A DNA stretch of 64,000 nt from Gymnopilus junonius. Lineage: Eukaryota; Basidiomycota; Agaricomycetes; Agaricales; Galerinaceae. Shown one piece after another: positions 34,094-46,400 of this stretch; position 1 is the first letter of the stretch; each line of letters begins with the position of its first letter. Both the position numbers and the translations under genes were made by a program. The stretch covers positions 682,001 to 746,000 of the forward strand of contig JADNYJ010000001.1 in the NCBI GenBank assembly GCA_015501075.1, read 5' to 3'. Below the pieces are notes generated by a model. It was not told the origin of the DNA, ran no database searches, and saw only the letters and a list, made by a program, of their open reading frames with translations.

Positions 34094-34914
34094 ATGGAGG
34101 CATACTTCCCTGTTGTCGCTAAGGGCTCATTGAACGGCAGAGGAAAACCGCATTCTTCACCAGATCAAGGAAGTTTCAAGGAGCTAAGCATTACTCCTTT
34201 GGCGGTAAGCATCGAGGGCACCTCCAAGTAAGCAAGATTTAGTTCTCGTGGCTCTTGGAGATACATTTACAATCTTACCAAGCATCACAAAAGGGTTATT
34301 GACGACGCTTTCTGACACCTCTAATCCGATTACGCATTCCGATATTTATGAGCGAACAGGTGGGCATTGACATGCTTCTGAGCCTTTAACATGGATGCTG
34401 AAATGTATACTTGTGTAGATCATATCGTTTCCTTTTCTACTGGTCATCAAGTGTCAGAGGGTCGAAGGAGCCGGACAATTCACTTCGAAGATCGGGCGAG
34501 CAAATTGCACTCACAGCAAGGAGACCTGTCCATCAATAGTGCTGGTATCTTAAAGAACACGAAGATATACGTCGACGGATATCTTGAATCCACGACTGAT
34601 TTAGAAGTTAAAGGCCTTGTATTGCAAACAGGCGGAAAGATTGTGTAAGGAATATTCATGAATATTATGGACATAGTGTTCGAAATTCAGTTGACATGAA
34701 CTCTAGGCGTTCAGCGTCTCAATGCACTCATATCATAACCTCGCGCTGTTTGAGTGCATCGAAAACGGAGCGACTCCTGACAAAGAGAACAAGTCGGCAC
34801 CTTCATGTGGTCAAACCAGAATGGGTTCTAGACAGCATTGCAGCTGGAAAGAGGATGCCAGAACAGAGCTATACCATCATTCAACCTTCGAATGCAATGA
34901 AGTTATGCTGCTAG
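34094..34914 (+). CDS. Small BRCT-domain protein (REV1-N-terminus-like)
   Basis: About 220 residues. It starts MEAYFPVVAKGSLNG, continues through SNPITHSDIYERT, and ends with one BRCT domain: ILKNTKIYVDGYLESTTDLE, LVLQTGGKIVRSASQCTHIIT, then HLHVVKPEWVLDSIAAGKRMPEQSYTI. The fold order and the G-G-K-I, THII and W-V-x-D-S-I residues are clear. The arrangement is like the BRCT at the start of REV1 polymerases, but no polymerase domain follows: a TAG ends the frame at 34912-34914 and the next 670 bp are non-coding. The junction around 34200-34230 is unresolved (an in-frame TAA must be removed). It may be a stand-alone repair or checkpoint protein, or a truncated REV1 relic. Confidence 0.65.
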
Positions 34915-34941
34915 GAAGTTCGAACTTCCAACTTCGAAGTT
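34914..34941. repeat. Two adjacent perfect palindromes at the BRCT gene stop
   Basis: GGAAGTTCGAACTTCC (34914-34929) and AACTTCGAAGTT (34930-34941) are each self-complementary and can pair with one another. The first overlaps the last base of the TAG stop. It may be a 3'-end or transposon-footprint structure; function unknown. Confidence 0.55.
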
Positions 34942-35587
34942 CATTTCAAAGTCGTGCATGTTTTTGTGAAGTGTAGGTTGCAGTAGAATTGCTGGCAATT
35001 CATTCGAAAAAACTGACGTATGTACTTGAACACTTCCGTACGAGTAAATTTGCTTTGCATGATGGCTAATACATACATCTGCGGGTCTACGGTATGCACA
35101 ATGGACACTCGAAGACAACCCACATACAACTTGCTATTCTGCCTATCTTCCAATAATGGAACTGTTAATATATTGAAGTCAGTTTACAAGAACACAGGAC
35201 AAGGGGAAATTTTTGAAAAAAGTCAGGGTACTCAAGCGTAAATAGAGTACCAGGGTATTTGTCGTCAATGTACAAAGAAGCGCTTGGCCTGGTGCACAGC
35301 GAAGGTTCATCACTCGACAAAAATAGATAGACAACTCACGTTGGGATGCGAGAGACGTAAGGTAAGGAGTCAAGGAAAACAAATTTACGACTTCCGCCTT
35401 ATATAGAGCGTTGTGACGTTTGTGTCACGTCACGCCAATGACATGCATGCATTTCACAGTTGGGCAGGTCCTCCCAAACACATGAGCCACCGTCACTGCA
35501 GTTCTCTAAGCACAATTCGAACTCTTAATCACACCTGTTCCTTATAAACCACATATTCTACCAGACCGTATATGTTCCTCGCAACAT
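34942..35587. other. Gene-free stretch
   Basis: About 650 bp between the BRCT gene and EFR3. No coding frame is credible. A TATATA-like box near 35400 (CCTTATATAGAG) lies about 190 bp upstream of the EFR3 start. Confidence 0.45.
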
Positions 35588-38500
35588 ATGCACTTATTCA
35601 CCCCTAATCACGTGAAACTTCTCAACTCCTGCTATCCTCCCGCTTCTGCTTTACTGACTGCTGGACCGGACTATTCGCCAAATTCACACGAACTCAGTCG
35701 ACTGACTTACTATGCGTCTGTTTTTTTGATACTCTTTATTGGATTTATAGCGACCTAACACACCGAATACAGGTCAAACAATCCAGGAAAGTTGGCGAAG
35801 ATCGGAAGCGAATTGGAGAAGCGTTTAAAGCTTGAAAGTAGGAAAGCGAGGTCGGGAAATATACGATCCAGAGCGTGAGGCAACCTTTTCTCTTGGCCGA
35901 AGTACCTCTGACCTCGACCTCTAGTTCTTTGCTTATTTCACTGTCAATTTTTCGATCTCTCGCAACTGAATGCAGGAGGGATATTGCTCTTTTGTCGCCT
36001 TCTCTCATTGCGTCCGTCGACTTCACCCTGAATTTGGTCCCATCGGACCTTGAAGTCATTGCAAGGGCGGCTAGCGTCGTAAGTCTGGCATCGCACTGAA
36101 TAGCCTTGTACTGAAGGCGTGACAGTTCACTGCTTGGACGACTTATACGAATGGACATTTAATAGGAGCAGATAGTAGTGTAACAAATGATTACCTGTCC
36201 ATACTGAGACAATTTGCCAGTCATGGCGCTTTGAATTCACCCGACCAGGAAACCCAGAACCGGTAGGCGTTCAACTATCGTTTCACCCAGAGAAATCTCT
36301 GAACGTTTTCTAGGACGCGATTGATCGGTCTGGCTGCTCTGACTGCAGCAATAAACTCAGAAGCTCTGTACAACGATATAGGTCATTTCGGCTCTCAAGT
36401 TGAAGTTATCCTACGCGCTATCTTGATTATCATCTTTGCAACCCCCATATCGACTCTGAATGAGCAGTGAGTCGTGAAGTAATTTTGTAACGAAAATTTT
36501 CAAAGTATTTTAGGTCTTCTGCAGTCAAAGAGGTTTCATCCTCACCGTATCTGGCGGAATTTAGGACCAGGCCGGCACTCGAGCGCCGCGCTGCGTCTAT
36601 CCACATTCACATAGACGGTGACAAAGGACCTTCGACATCCGACGTATCCGATGCCTCATTGCATGCCCTTTTTTCTCTATCAAATCATGCAAATGGCGCC
36701 CAACTAGGCTATATCATGAAGTCTTCTTTCGATAATTTAGACAGTCTACAATATTGGACGAACTTAGAACACTGTTGTTGGTATGCCGAGAAAATCGCGG
36801 AATGGGCACAATACCAGTACCGCTACGTCGTTCCAACCTGGCTCGTAGACTGTCTTCTTACACAACAGAGTCCTCCCCCCATATCTTCCCTCCATAAGGC
36901 CTTGACGACCATGGTCACTTCCGTCTTCAGCTCTCCTACACCTCTCATTAATTTATCCTCATCGGATATTATGTCCAATTTACTGGCTCTTCTTCTCCGC
37001 TACATATCACAAAGCCCAGAGGACCCAACATTGTCGGCTGTTGTTCAGTGTATTTCCTCGCTTGGCTGTCATGTGTATTATTCCGATCAGATACAAGACC
37101 TCGCGGTTAGTATTTCAGTCTACCTGAATTTCGAATAGTTAACGACGTGGAACTAGGCCGAGCTCATCAACCGCCTCGTTCTCATCCAAGTACAAGATGT
37201 ATCTGGGCATCATCAATTCATCTCTTCTTCCAGCAGGTCTTTAGCAATCCGTTGCTTGCTGGAAGGACTCCTTGGCCTTATTCGTGCTGCCAATGCAAGC
37301 GATTCAGCTGAGTCTTCCTTTATGCCGGACGCCGACTCGTCGTATGTCGTGGAAAAGGCACGGACGGGCAAGACAGTAGAAGACCGGGCATCGCGGCGTA
37401 CCAAAGTACCTCCCGACATTTGGCAAGATACATTGATTCTACTATGTGACCCGGATCCTTCGGTGCGCAAGGAGTGCTCGTCCGCCTTGGTATACTACAT
37501 TTGTGAAGAAATGCCAAAGCAGGGAGAAATCAGTGATATTGATGGAATGAAGCATTCTCGACGTCTCGCGGACATGTCGCTTCGGCATGTTCAGGGCATC
37601 TTGCCGAACATCAGCGATCCTACAAGTAAATTTTTCAATAGTGTCCATGCATACCTGTATATTCTTGCAACATCCCCAACGCTGGGTACGTTGCCCGGAT
37701 CTTTATATGATTCCAATCTTCCTTCTCAGGATGAACCATTGACGAGAGTTGCCTCGTCGATGGACTCGGACGATTACCACGGGTCGGAAGAGATTTCACT
37801 GCCTCAAAACAGCAATCACCGATCGTCCAATGCTCCTCAAGGACCAAAGGCTCGAAAGGAATCTCTAGTCCTTCATCTTCTTGAACAAACTCCTTCGCGT
37901 TATGACACCCCTGCGAAAGCTTCTGAGGAAGACTATGCGAACATTCTGAGAACCTTGACGACTATCCAAATGAACGTGCCCATGCATGGTCTTCTCACGG
38001 GAGTTCCCATGCTGTCAGCATTGAATGCGGCTCTGAAGACGGAGAGTGCAGGCGCGAGTCTATTGCAGAGGATTGTAACCGTTAAGACAATCATTTCATA
38101 TGTTTTACTTACGATTGGACGTGTTTGGAAAATTCAGCAACTCGTGTTTTTGGCTGAAGAGGTACGTTTCGTGCACCCTTCTTGTACGACGTTGGAAGTT
38201 AACACGACTTGGGAAGACGACAACGATATTACCATCCTTATCGACTCCAGAAAATGGCATTGTGTCGTCCATGTCGGGAAGCGACTTTGATAGTGTTCTT
38301 TCCTTGATTATTGCTTGTAGAACGGTGCAGGATGCTTTTGGTCTCGATGAAGAAGGACTGCGTCGAAGGTTGACTGTGAAATGGACGCCAAACTTGGCTC
38401 TCAGAGATTGTGAGTCTTCAATTTCTCTAGCTTGGATTCCTACTACTAACTACGCTTCTATAAAAGTCACTAGTCCTTCGGGGTATGACGCTACCCTTCG

Positions 38501-38875
38501 TGGAGATGGGATTTCTCCGCTGCTCAAAATATCACCAGCACTAATGCAAATCGAAAATATATCTTTGCAAAGCTTAGCACGTTCAACGCGTGGTTTGGGT
38601 GTAAGTGACCTCAGGGAGGCTCTGGAAGGTCGAACTAGCATGTCGAACACGGCGCTAGCTCGACCGCCTTCCGTTTCTACACTTGATCATGCCTCATTCA
38701 TGGGGGGCGATACTCATCTTAGGTTGACCCAAACAAGGTCGCGAACACGGGCAAAGAAGCGCTCGGCTCATAGCAATGAAGTGCGGGACGTCCTTACGCG
38801 GCTCGGGATCAGCAAGCAAAGTAGTAATCTTTTAAAGGCAACATTTCCAGTGTTGCAGAAGTCCAGCCAAGGATA
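35588..38875 (+). CDS. EFR3: EFR3, plasma-membrane anchor of the Stt4 PI4-kinase complex
   Basis: A palmitoylated ARM/HEAT-repeat protein that positions the PI4-kinase Stt4 at PIK patches. The start MHLFTPNHVKLLNSCYPP at 35588 matches the family N-terminus, which carries the membrane-anchoring Cys and basic patch. After an intron come NNPGKLAKIGSELEKRLKLESRKARSG, then SLLISLSIFRSLATECRRDIALLSP, VPSDLEVIARAAS, FTAWTTYTNGHLIGADSSV, and a long helical-repeat body including WYAEKIAEWAQYQYRYVVPTWLVD and CLLEGLLGLIRAAN. A Ser-rich, basic C-terminus (RTRAKKRSAHSNEVRDVL) closes it. Around nine short introns join in phase; the one near 38165 has alternative acceptors. No frameshift was found. Confidence 0.85.
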
Positions 38876-39181
38876 GCTTGATCAGTGGCTTGCAAACTAT
38901 TGACTCGGATTAGTACGTTACCGTTTATTATAATGGACAGGGTGCTTTTGTTTGCATACTCGTTTGATATAGAAAATCTTCCGTATGTGTACAATGACAC
39001 TGTACATAGATCTAGATACCCTTTCGATCTTTCGCCCAATTATAGCAGAGTCCAGACCTGATTGTTTTGACCCTGGTCTCATGATCTGATCACGTCGGAC
39101 TGGCAGGACCTTGCCTTCGGCTTTTCTCTTACTTTTCTGTTCCCACTTCAATGCATTCTATTTAAGTAACAACACAGAAAC

Positions 39182-40955
39182 ATGTCAATTGATGAGGATT
39201 CCGCCTTTTCAAGCAGAATTTTCCAGTCAATCACTCTACCATGTGGTATAATTGTGCAGAATAGACTTGTCAAGGTACCACATATTAATGTCCTGAAAGG
39301 ATGTGCTTGCTACCTTCTGCTTCTAGGTTGCAATGTATGAGCACCTCGCTTCGTTCTATGGTGGACTTCCGAATGACTACCACCTTCGTTTATATTCTGA
39401 ATGGGCGAAACACGGCTGGGGAATGGTTGTTACAGGCAATGTCCAGGTTGCAAAGGACCATCTCACCCTTGGCAGAGATCTTGTTCTGCCAGAATCACTT
39501 GACTCGGAAGAACTTTCAGAACCGTTTCGGAAGTTGGCTGCTGTCATTCATGGTGTATATCAACCGTCTATTGGGAGTGCGGGCACACTTGCACACAATA
39601 AGACACTGGCCATTATGCAACTAAACCACCCTGGTCGCCAGTCCAGTAATTTCATAGGTGGACGTCTTCCCTTCCATGCTCCATTAGCGCCTAGTTCAGT
39701 CCCTCTCGTACATGGAAAGAAAGCTGGATTGACATCGAGCCTTTTGAACTTGGCCATGTTCCAAACTCCGAGGGCAATGACAAAAGCAGATATTCTTGCC
39801 ATCATCGGTAGATTCGTCGATGGCGCCGTATTGGCATTCCGGACAGGTTTCGATGGTATTCAATTACATGCTGCTCATGGATGTTGGTCCCCTGTTTCCG
39901 TCAATTCTGCATGTGCTTGGTCTTACTTACCTCATAAAATCGGCAGATCTTTTAGCACAATTTTTATCTGATAAGGTCTGTCTACAATTCCTCCTGCAAA
40001 ATGTGATTGTTTACGAAGAGCCAGACCAATAGAAGACAAGATGATTATTCATCCGAGAATGCCCTCAATATAATTCGTGTCATTGTCAAGCGTATAAGGA
40101 TGTCCACTCCAAAGAACTTTGCTATATGCATCAAGATGAGTGCTGGTGACTACAAGCCTGAGGAACATTCCCTCGGGGAAGCTGGCGGGCGAGCTCTTGA
40201 ACATTTACTGGGCATGGCAAGCTGGGGTTTGATTGACGTAATCGAAATTAGCGGCGGAGACTACGAGAAACCAGGTTAGCTTGCGCATGTATTCTTTCTC
40301 CTAAAGTTTTATCAGGACCCATTCCTCTGCTTGCTTAGATTTCATGTTATCCTCGTCAAAGTCTTCCCGCCAGGCATTTTTTGCCCGCTTCTCTCATCAA
40401 GCTCTCAAGTCTCTGAACTCTTTGAGAAGCTCGTCCACGCGACCATTACCCCTCATTTTACTGACTGGCGGGCTCCGTACACCTGCTTTACTTTGTTCAG
40501 CTCTTGCTTCAAATGACGCCAATCTTCTTGGGATCGGAAGAGGATCTGTAGTCTGTCCTGCCCTCCCGTCGGTTATCCGTACACGGCTTCGAGATTTGCA
40601 GAGATGGGGGGATGTGCCGTTCCAGGCCGAGCCGATATTGCAAAATGGGTGGATTCTTGAATATCCGCCCTTTCTTTGGGTTTTGGGCCTGGTTCCAAAA
40701 ATTCAATTAATAGGTGCTGGAATAAACATGGCATGGTATATCGTCGCAATGCGGCGCATCGCCTGTGACACAGTAGCTCCAGGCTGTCTTCGACCTCCCT
40801 ATGAAATAGGTGGTCTGCAATCTGTCTTTTGGATGTGGGTTTGGATGTCCCGTAGCAGAAATGGAAATTCAAAGCTAAAATTGCTGGCCTTGTGTATTCG
40901 AGTATTTTCCCTTCTGTTTGTCAGTACATTAATAGCCTATCTCTTAGCGTATTGA
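39182..40955 (+). CDS. Old Yellow Enzyme-like NADH:flavin oxidoreductase with C-terminal membrane helices
   Basis: An FMN-dependent ene-reductase-type TIM barrel. The start is MSIDEDSAFSSRIFQSITLPCG; the FMN strand reads IIVQNRLVKVAMYEHLA. Later blocks are [114 protein letters not shown] and GIGRGSVVCPALP. The catalytic-site pair equivalent to His-His/Asn is the [13 protein letters not shown] loop. Introns are at about 39272, 39878, 39976 and 40274. After the barrel two hydrophobic segments appear (WVLGLVPKIQLIGAG and LALCIRVFSLLFVSTLIAYLLAY), suggesting a membrane-anchored form. The substrate is unknown. Confidence 0.86.
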
Positions 40956-41057
40956 GTATTTCTGTCAGAGCTTCCTTGTCTGAATACATTGCGGTATTTC
41001 CTTAACGCATTGTGAAAACAATTGGAGATAATGGATATACATGACCTTAATTAAGAA

Positions 41058-43188
41058 TCAGAACATTCCTACATGACTTGCGACCTTAAAATCTGCATCA
41101 GTCTTCGCCTTGACCTCTTCCAAAGTTACTCCATCAGCCAGATCCGTCAGCGTTATCTCACCAGCGGCTCTATCCACTTCAAAAACGGCAAGTTCAGTGA
41201 TTATAGTGCCTACAGAGCGAGCACCAGTGAGAGGAAGAGAGCATTGGTTCAAGATCTTGGATTTGCCGTTCTTAGAACAGTGTTCCATGACAACAATGAC
41301 TTTAGTCTTGTCAGGATTGGAGACGAGGTCCATGGCGCCACCAATGCCTGAAGTTTGAACCTTTGAGATATATAGCGAGCCAAGAACCAATCAAGCCGTA
41401 CCCTTCAGCAACTTGCCCGGAATCATGAAATTGGCAATATCCCCCGCTTTTGATACTTCCATTGCCTGAAAAGGCAAGTCAATTTTATATGGTATCTGAT
41501 TGAAGTCAAACTTACGCCAAGAATTGCAACATCAACGTGTCCCCCGCGTATCATAGCAAAAGATTCACTGGAGTCTAAGCACCGATTGAGTAAGCAAAAG
41601 GCCTCATTCGGGTTGTGAGCTCACCAAATATCGACGCGCCAGGCAATAGTGTGACAGTCTCCTTGCCTGCATTGATGAGGTCACTGGGAAGGGAGAGTCG
41701 AATTCAGAAAACCACAAAGGTTCTACGAAAAAAAAAGGTACCCACGGGTCAAGTTGTTCCTTTGTCGGGTACGGACCCATGCCAAGGATACCATTCTCAC
41801 TCTGCAACCAAACCTTTACGCCTGGTTCTAGATATTCTGGTACCAGCGTTGGCATTCCGATTCCAAGATTGACGTAGAACCCATCTTTGATTTCTTTCGC
41901 GGCACGCCTGGCGATACGATGACGAGAAGCGAGGGCGGCAGCTTTCTCGGGAGGAATAGGCGCATCATTCTCCCTGTCGCTTTTGGCAAGCGTGAAAATT
42001 TCAATACGTTTCTCTGATGTAGCTGGCACAATGCGGTCGACATATATGCCTGGAACATGGATTGCATTTGCGGAAATGGAACCGGCAGGGACAATGTTTT
42101 CAGCCTTGATATCTAAACGTCAGGAAAGTACAACAAAGTATAACCTCCGAAATTTCGAGGGGGCGCGTAAAATACCTCAACAATTGTCAGCTTGGCATTT
42201 TTTGCCATGACTGTGCTGAAATTCTGAGAAGCGTATCTGTTTTGTGAAACTGTAAGGAACCTAGAAACACACCGTTGACCATTTACATACCGGAACACGC
42301 AATTACCCACTTCATCTACCTTCCATGCACGCACAAAAGCAACGTCGCCAGCCAAAGCGGGCTCCAGGATGTACCTTTTACCATTGAATTGTCGAGCCTC
42401 CTTTGGAATTCCAGGAATGGCGATGCCATTAGCGGCACCACCTTCGTTGTATAGCTGAGGTATGGTCCCTTCTTCCACTGCAGTTGACGCGCCTGTCGGA
42501 GTGAAGAATCCAGGGATTCCAGCCGCATGTGCGCGTAAGCGCTCTGCTAATGTGCCTTGTGGAACAAGTTCTAAGGAGATCTTTCCTGTTAAATATCTGC
42601 TCTCGAAGTTTTTGTTGCTACTATGCGTTCAGTGATGTGTACTTTTACTGCATGACGTGACCTTACCTCCCGGGGTATGATGCAATGACTTTGCTGAGCT
42701 GATTGGTATTTAGTAACATATCTGTACTCACCGTGTCATTACGTTGGAATTCGAACAAGAGAAAATGCGAACCTAGACCTGAGTTATTTCCTCCAGCATT
42801 GTTCGACACTCCTGTGAGGTCCTTGACCTCTTCTTTGCGTTTAGTGAGAGCTCCGAGAAGGGTATCTAATACCCCTCTTCAGAGAGGGACTATTTGTCAT
42901 TCAAAGGACAGCCATACCTGGTATACCGGCAAGACCGAATCCTAAGAATACCTCAATCTCAACTGCCTGTCGTAGACCAATGCAACACTCACCACCGCAT
43001 AAAAGGACTGAACCAGACTTGATATCTTTAACCGCCTCATCAGCGGAACCCCAGACTTTCGATTTGTTTGGTATATTTAAGTCTGCGGGAGTACTAAAGC
43101 CTCTTGAAATTCGGCGATGGTATGCCGGCGGCGGGTCGCATAAGACAGGGGTTGCCAAAGACCGATATGTCTGCTTGAACCTCAACAT
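41058..43188 (-). CDS. OXCT1: Succinyl-CoA:3-ketoacid CoA-transferase (SCOT), mitochondrial
   Basis: Moves CoA between succinyl-CoA and acetoacetate in mitochondria. The N-terminus [16 protein letters not shown]...[10 protein letters not shown] is a typical targeting peptide. Domain [71 protein letters not shown] and [23 protein letters not shown]. Domain [29 protein letters not shown], then the catalytic-Glu motif [40 protein letters not shown] and [15 protein letters not shown]. About nine short introns separate the exons, and no frameshift was found. The length matches the two-domain SCOT form. It lies divergent to SLH1. Confidence 0.92.
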
Positions 43189-43405
43189 GATTCCAAGCTT
43201 CAGTCAGTCTCTCTTCGTACAGAGTAGACGACGGAGGGACTCGGGACACAAGAACAGTGCGAGTGAGAAGTCTGGTGAGTATCTTATATGCGTGTCCAAA
43301 GGACCCTCCATTAACCGTGAGAAAGTATGGGGAGGCACCGCGACCGTACATGAGGAATCCATTCTATCTTTATCTACAAGCCTACTTACAACACTCTCTA
43401 CGCAA

Positions 43406-46400
43406 ATGGGAGGCATCCTCAAACATATCGATGCTTTACTTCGCTCGTCCGATGCCCATCTCGCTAAATCTGATGCAAGTGATTGGGCCCAGTTAGTCTA
43501 TTTCAGTCTTTCTTGACTCTTCATCTCACTTTATTCCCTCAAAAAGCCTTGGTCTCATAAACGATGGTAATGTCAGCTATGATGCGCTTGACCAGGGGCA
43601 GGATCCCTGGATAGACTCAGTACTAGGTATTTACCAGGCTCCCAGAGCTGGTGACACACTGCTGTCGTCCCTGTCCCAGTAAGTGTTCTTAAAACGTATT
43701 TTCTGATGTGAATAAATTCATATCTATCCTCCAGAAAAGCTCACTCAGATCAGATTCTTCAGTCTTTACGGGAAATCTTGGCATCACCAAGAATGAACGA
43801 CGAAATAGCCGCTGAACTGACCGATCTACTTGGGTTTGACGAGATTGAGATGGTTATGCAAATACTCGATAACCGTTCATCGGTTTTAAAACAAGTACGA
43901 GGCAAACCACTCTTTCCGAGCATGTGTTTACGTTGGAGCGAAGCTCAGTGAAGATATTTCCAGATTACCTACTTCTCCGAACGAGATCAAACAACAACCT
44001 CGTATGTGCACATTTAGTGCAACGAATAAATAACTGACTTGACAAATAATCAAGCATTTTCTTTTGATGATGCTCGGCGTCGCATGCAGGAACAATTTGA
44101 TGCGAATGCGGCTCGTCCTTTGTTTACTGGAGTAGAGGTAACTGATTACTCGCGGACTTGGGCCTCTAGTTGATGCCGCATACCAGGAGTCGTCTGCAGA
44201 GGCGCTTCCTCATGTATACTCGTCGAGTAGCATGGCACAAGGAAATGTAATATCTCAACTTGGTTCTAAGTACATGTTACCGATTGGCACCTTGAGGAAC
44301 ACCTATGAAGTAGTGTTTTTCTCACCTTGAGTTGCTGTTGATTCTGATTGAATATCTATGTGCATAGGAATATGAAGAGGTCATAGTCCCCCCTGCAAAA
44401 CCTGTGCCACCTCAATCAGCAGAGCACCAAATAACCATATCTGACCTTCATGAAATAATCAAAGGAAGTTTCAAGGTACATCGACAAGAGCTACAACGCC
44501 TTTTTTTAAATTCCTGACAGTGCCAACAGGGATACTCTACGCTGAATCGCATACAATCCATTGTGTATCCCACTGCATATGGTTCAAACGAGAACTTGCT
44601 CATATGTGGTAAATTATATGGCATTGCTTTGCTTTTACTTTTTTTTGAAATATTTCAAAGCTCCTACCGGTGCAGTCAGTGTCGCAGATGACATATCGAA
44701 ACTTTCTTTGCTCAATTCGATCTAGGGTAAAACGGATGTAGCCATGCTCACTATTCTCCGAGTGATCGACCAACATAGGCTCATCCACAAGTTGTCAGCC
44801 GGCACACCAGTCTCTTTGACAATTGATAAAGACGCATTCAAAATCATTTACGTGTAAGTTAATGTGAAGCGCGCAAGGACGGTTTTCTCAAGCCTATGTG
44901 TTCAGCGCCCCCATGAAAGCACTCGCGTCTGAGATTGTGCGCAAACTTGGCAAAAGGTTGGCATGGCTATCAATCGAAGTGCGGGAACTCACGGGTGAGA
45001 ACACTTCATTATTTTTCTAATTGATCAAACCTTTTATTGATATTCAAGGTGATATGCAATTGACAAGGGCGGAGATTGCTCGAACGCAGGTTATTGTGAC
45101 AACGCCCGAGAAGTGGGATGTTGTGACCAGGAAACCCACAGGCGAAGGAGAAATTGCCTCGGTTCGAAGCAGTTTCCAAAATGGTTAAGTACCGGCACTG
45201 ACGCCTTTTTTCCACAGAGCTTGAAGCTTTTGATAATCGATGAGGTGCATTTACTAAACGAAGACAGAGGCGCAGTTATAGAGACCATCGTGGCTAGAAC
45301 ACTGCGCCAGGTGCGTGAGGACATGTTATGATTTAGCTATCGTTCTTATCGATGATATGCAGGTGGAATCTAGCCAGTCGGTAATTAGAATCGTCGGCTT
45401 GAGTGCTACACTGCCGAATTATAGGGATGTTGCTGAATTCTTGTGGTATAACATATTCAGCAGAGCTATTGTTGTATTGAATATCTGACAGTGAACTGTA
45501 GTGTCTCGCTGCACAAAGGTCTCTTTTATTTTGATTCATCATTTAGACCTGTTCCTCTGGAACAACACTTTTTGGGTATCAAGGGGAAGTCCGGCAGTGC
45601 ACAGTCACGTAGAAACTTGGATACAGTCGCTTTTAAGAAAGTTTCTGAGCTTGTGGCGAACGGCCATCAAGTAATGGTTTTCGTCCATGCTCGCAAGGAG
45701 ACGGTGAAGGCAGCAATGAGTCTTCGAGAAATGTCTACCTTGGAAGGAAACACCGAAGATTTCAGCTGTGAAGACCACCCGCAGTGGAGTCTCTTTCGCC
45801 AGAGAATTGGTGAATCAAGAAATAAAGAAATGAAGCAGTTGTTTGACGGTGGCTTTGGCATTCATCACGCTGGCATGCTGCGTGCAGATCGAAACATGAT
45901 GGAAAGGATGTTCGAGGCGAAAGCTATCAAGGTCAGCTGTTGATTTATATCCATCGAGGGCATGATCGCTTAAATGTATGTCTACAGGTCTTGTGTTGTA
46001 CTGCGACGTTAGCTTGGGGTGTCAATCTGCCCGCACATGCAGGTGGGGAGCACGTCAATGTCTCATGCGACCGACCTAACGGTCTATACAGTCATCATAA
46101 AAGGCACGCAGGTGTACGATAGCGCCAAAGGGAAATTCATCGACCTATCGGTGCTTGATGTTCTGCAAGTCTTCGGTCGAGCAGGTCGACCTGGATTAGA
46201 GACCAGCGGAGAAGGTTATATTTGTACGACGGAAGATAAGTTGGCCCATTATCTCGATGCTGTCACATCGCAGGTTTGTTATCGTGTTATTATTTCCAAA
46301 TTGGCTGCTAATATTGTCATTGACTTTCAGATCCCCATCGAATCACAGTGAGTTGTCCGTATATTATTGGGTGATAACTCCGCTCAGCTTCTATCAGGTT

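Noticed and set aside
45985..46090. Break in SLH1 after WGVNLPAHA
   Set aside because: Explained by an in-phase intron GTGGGG...ATACAG that restores [10 protein letters not shown].
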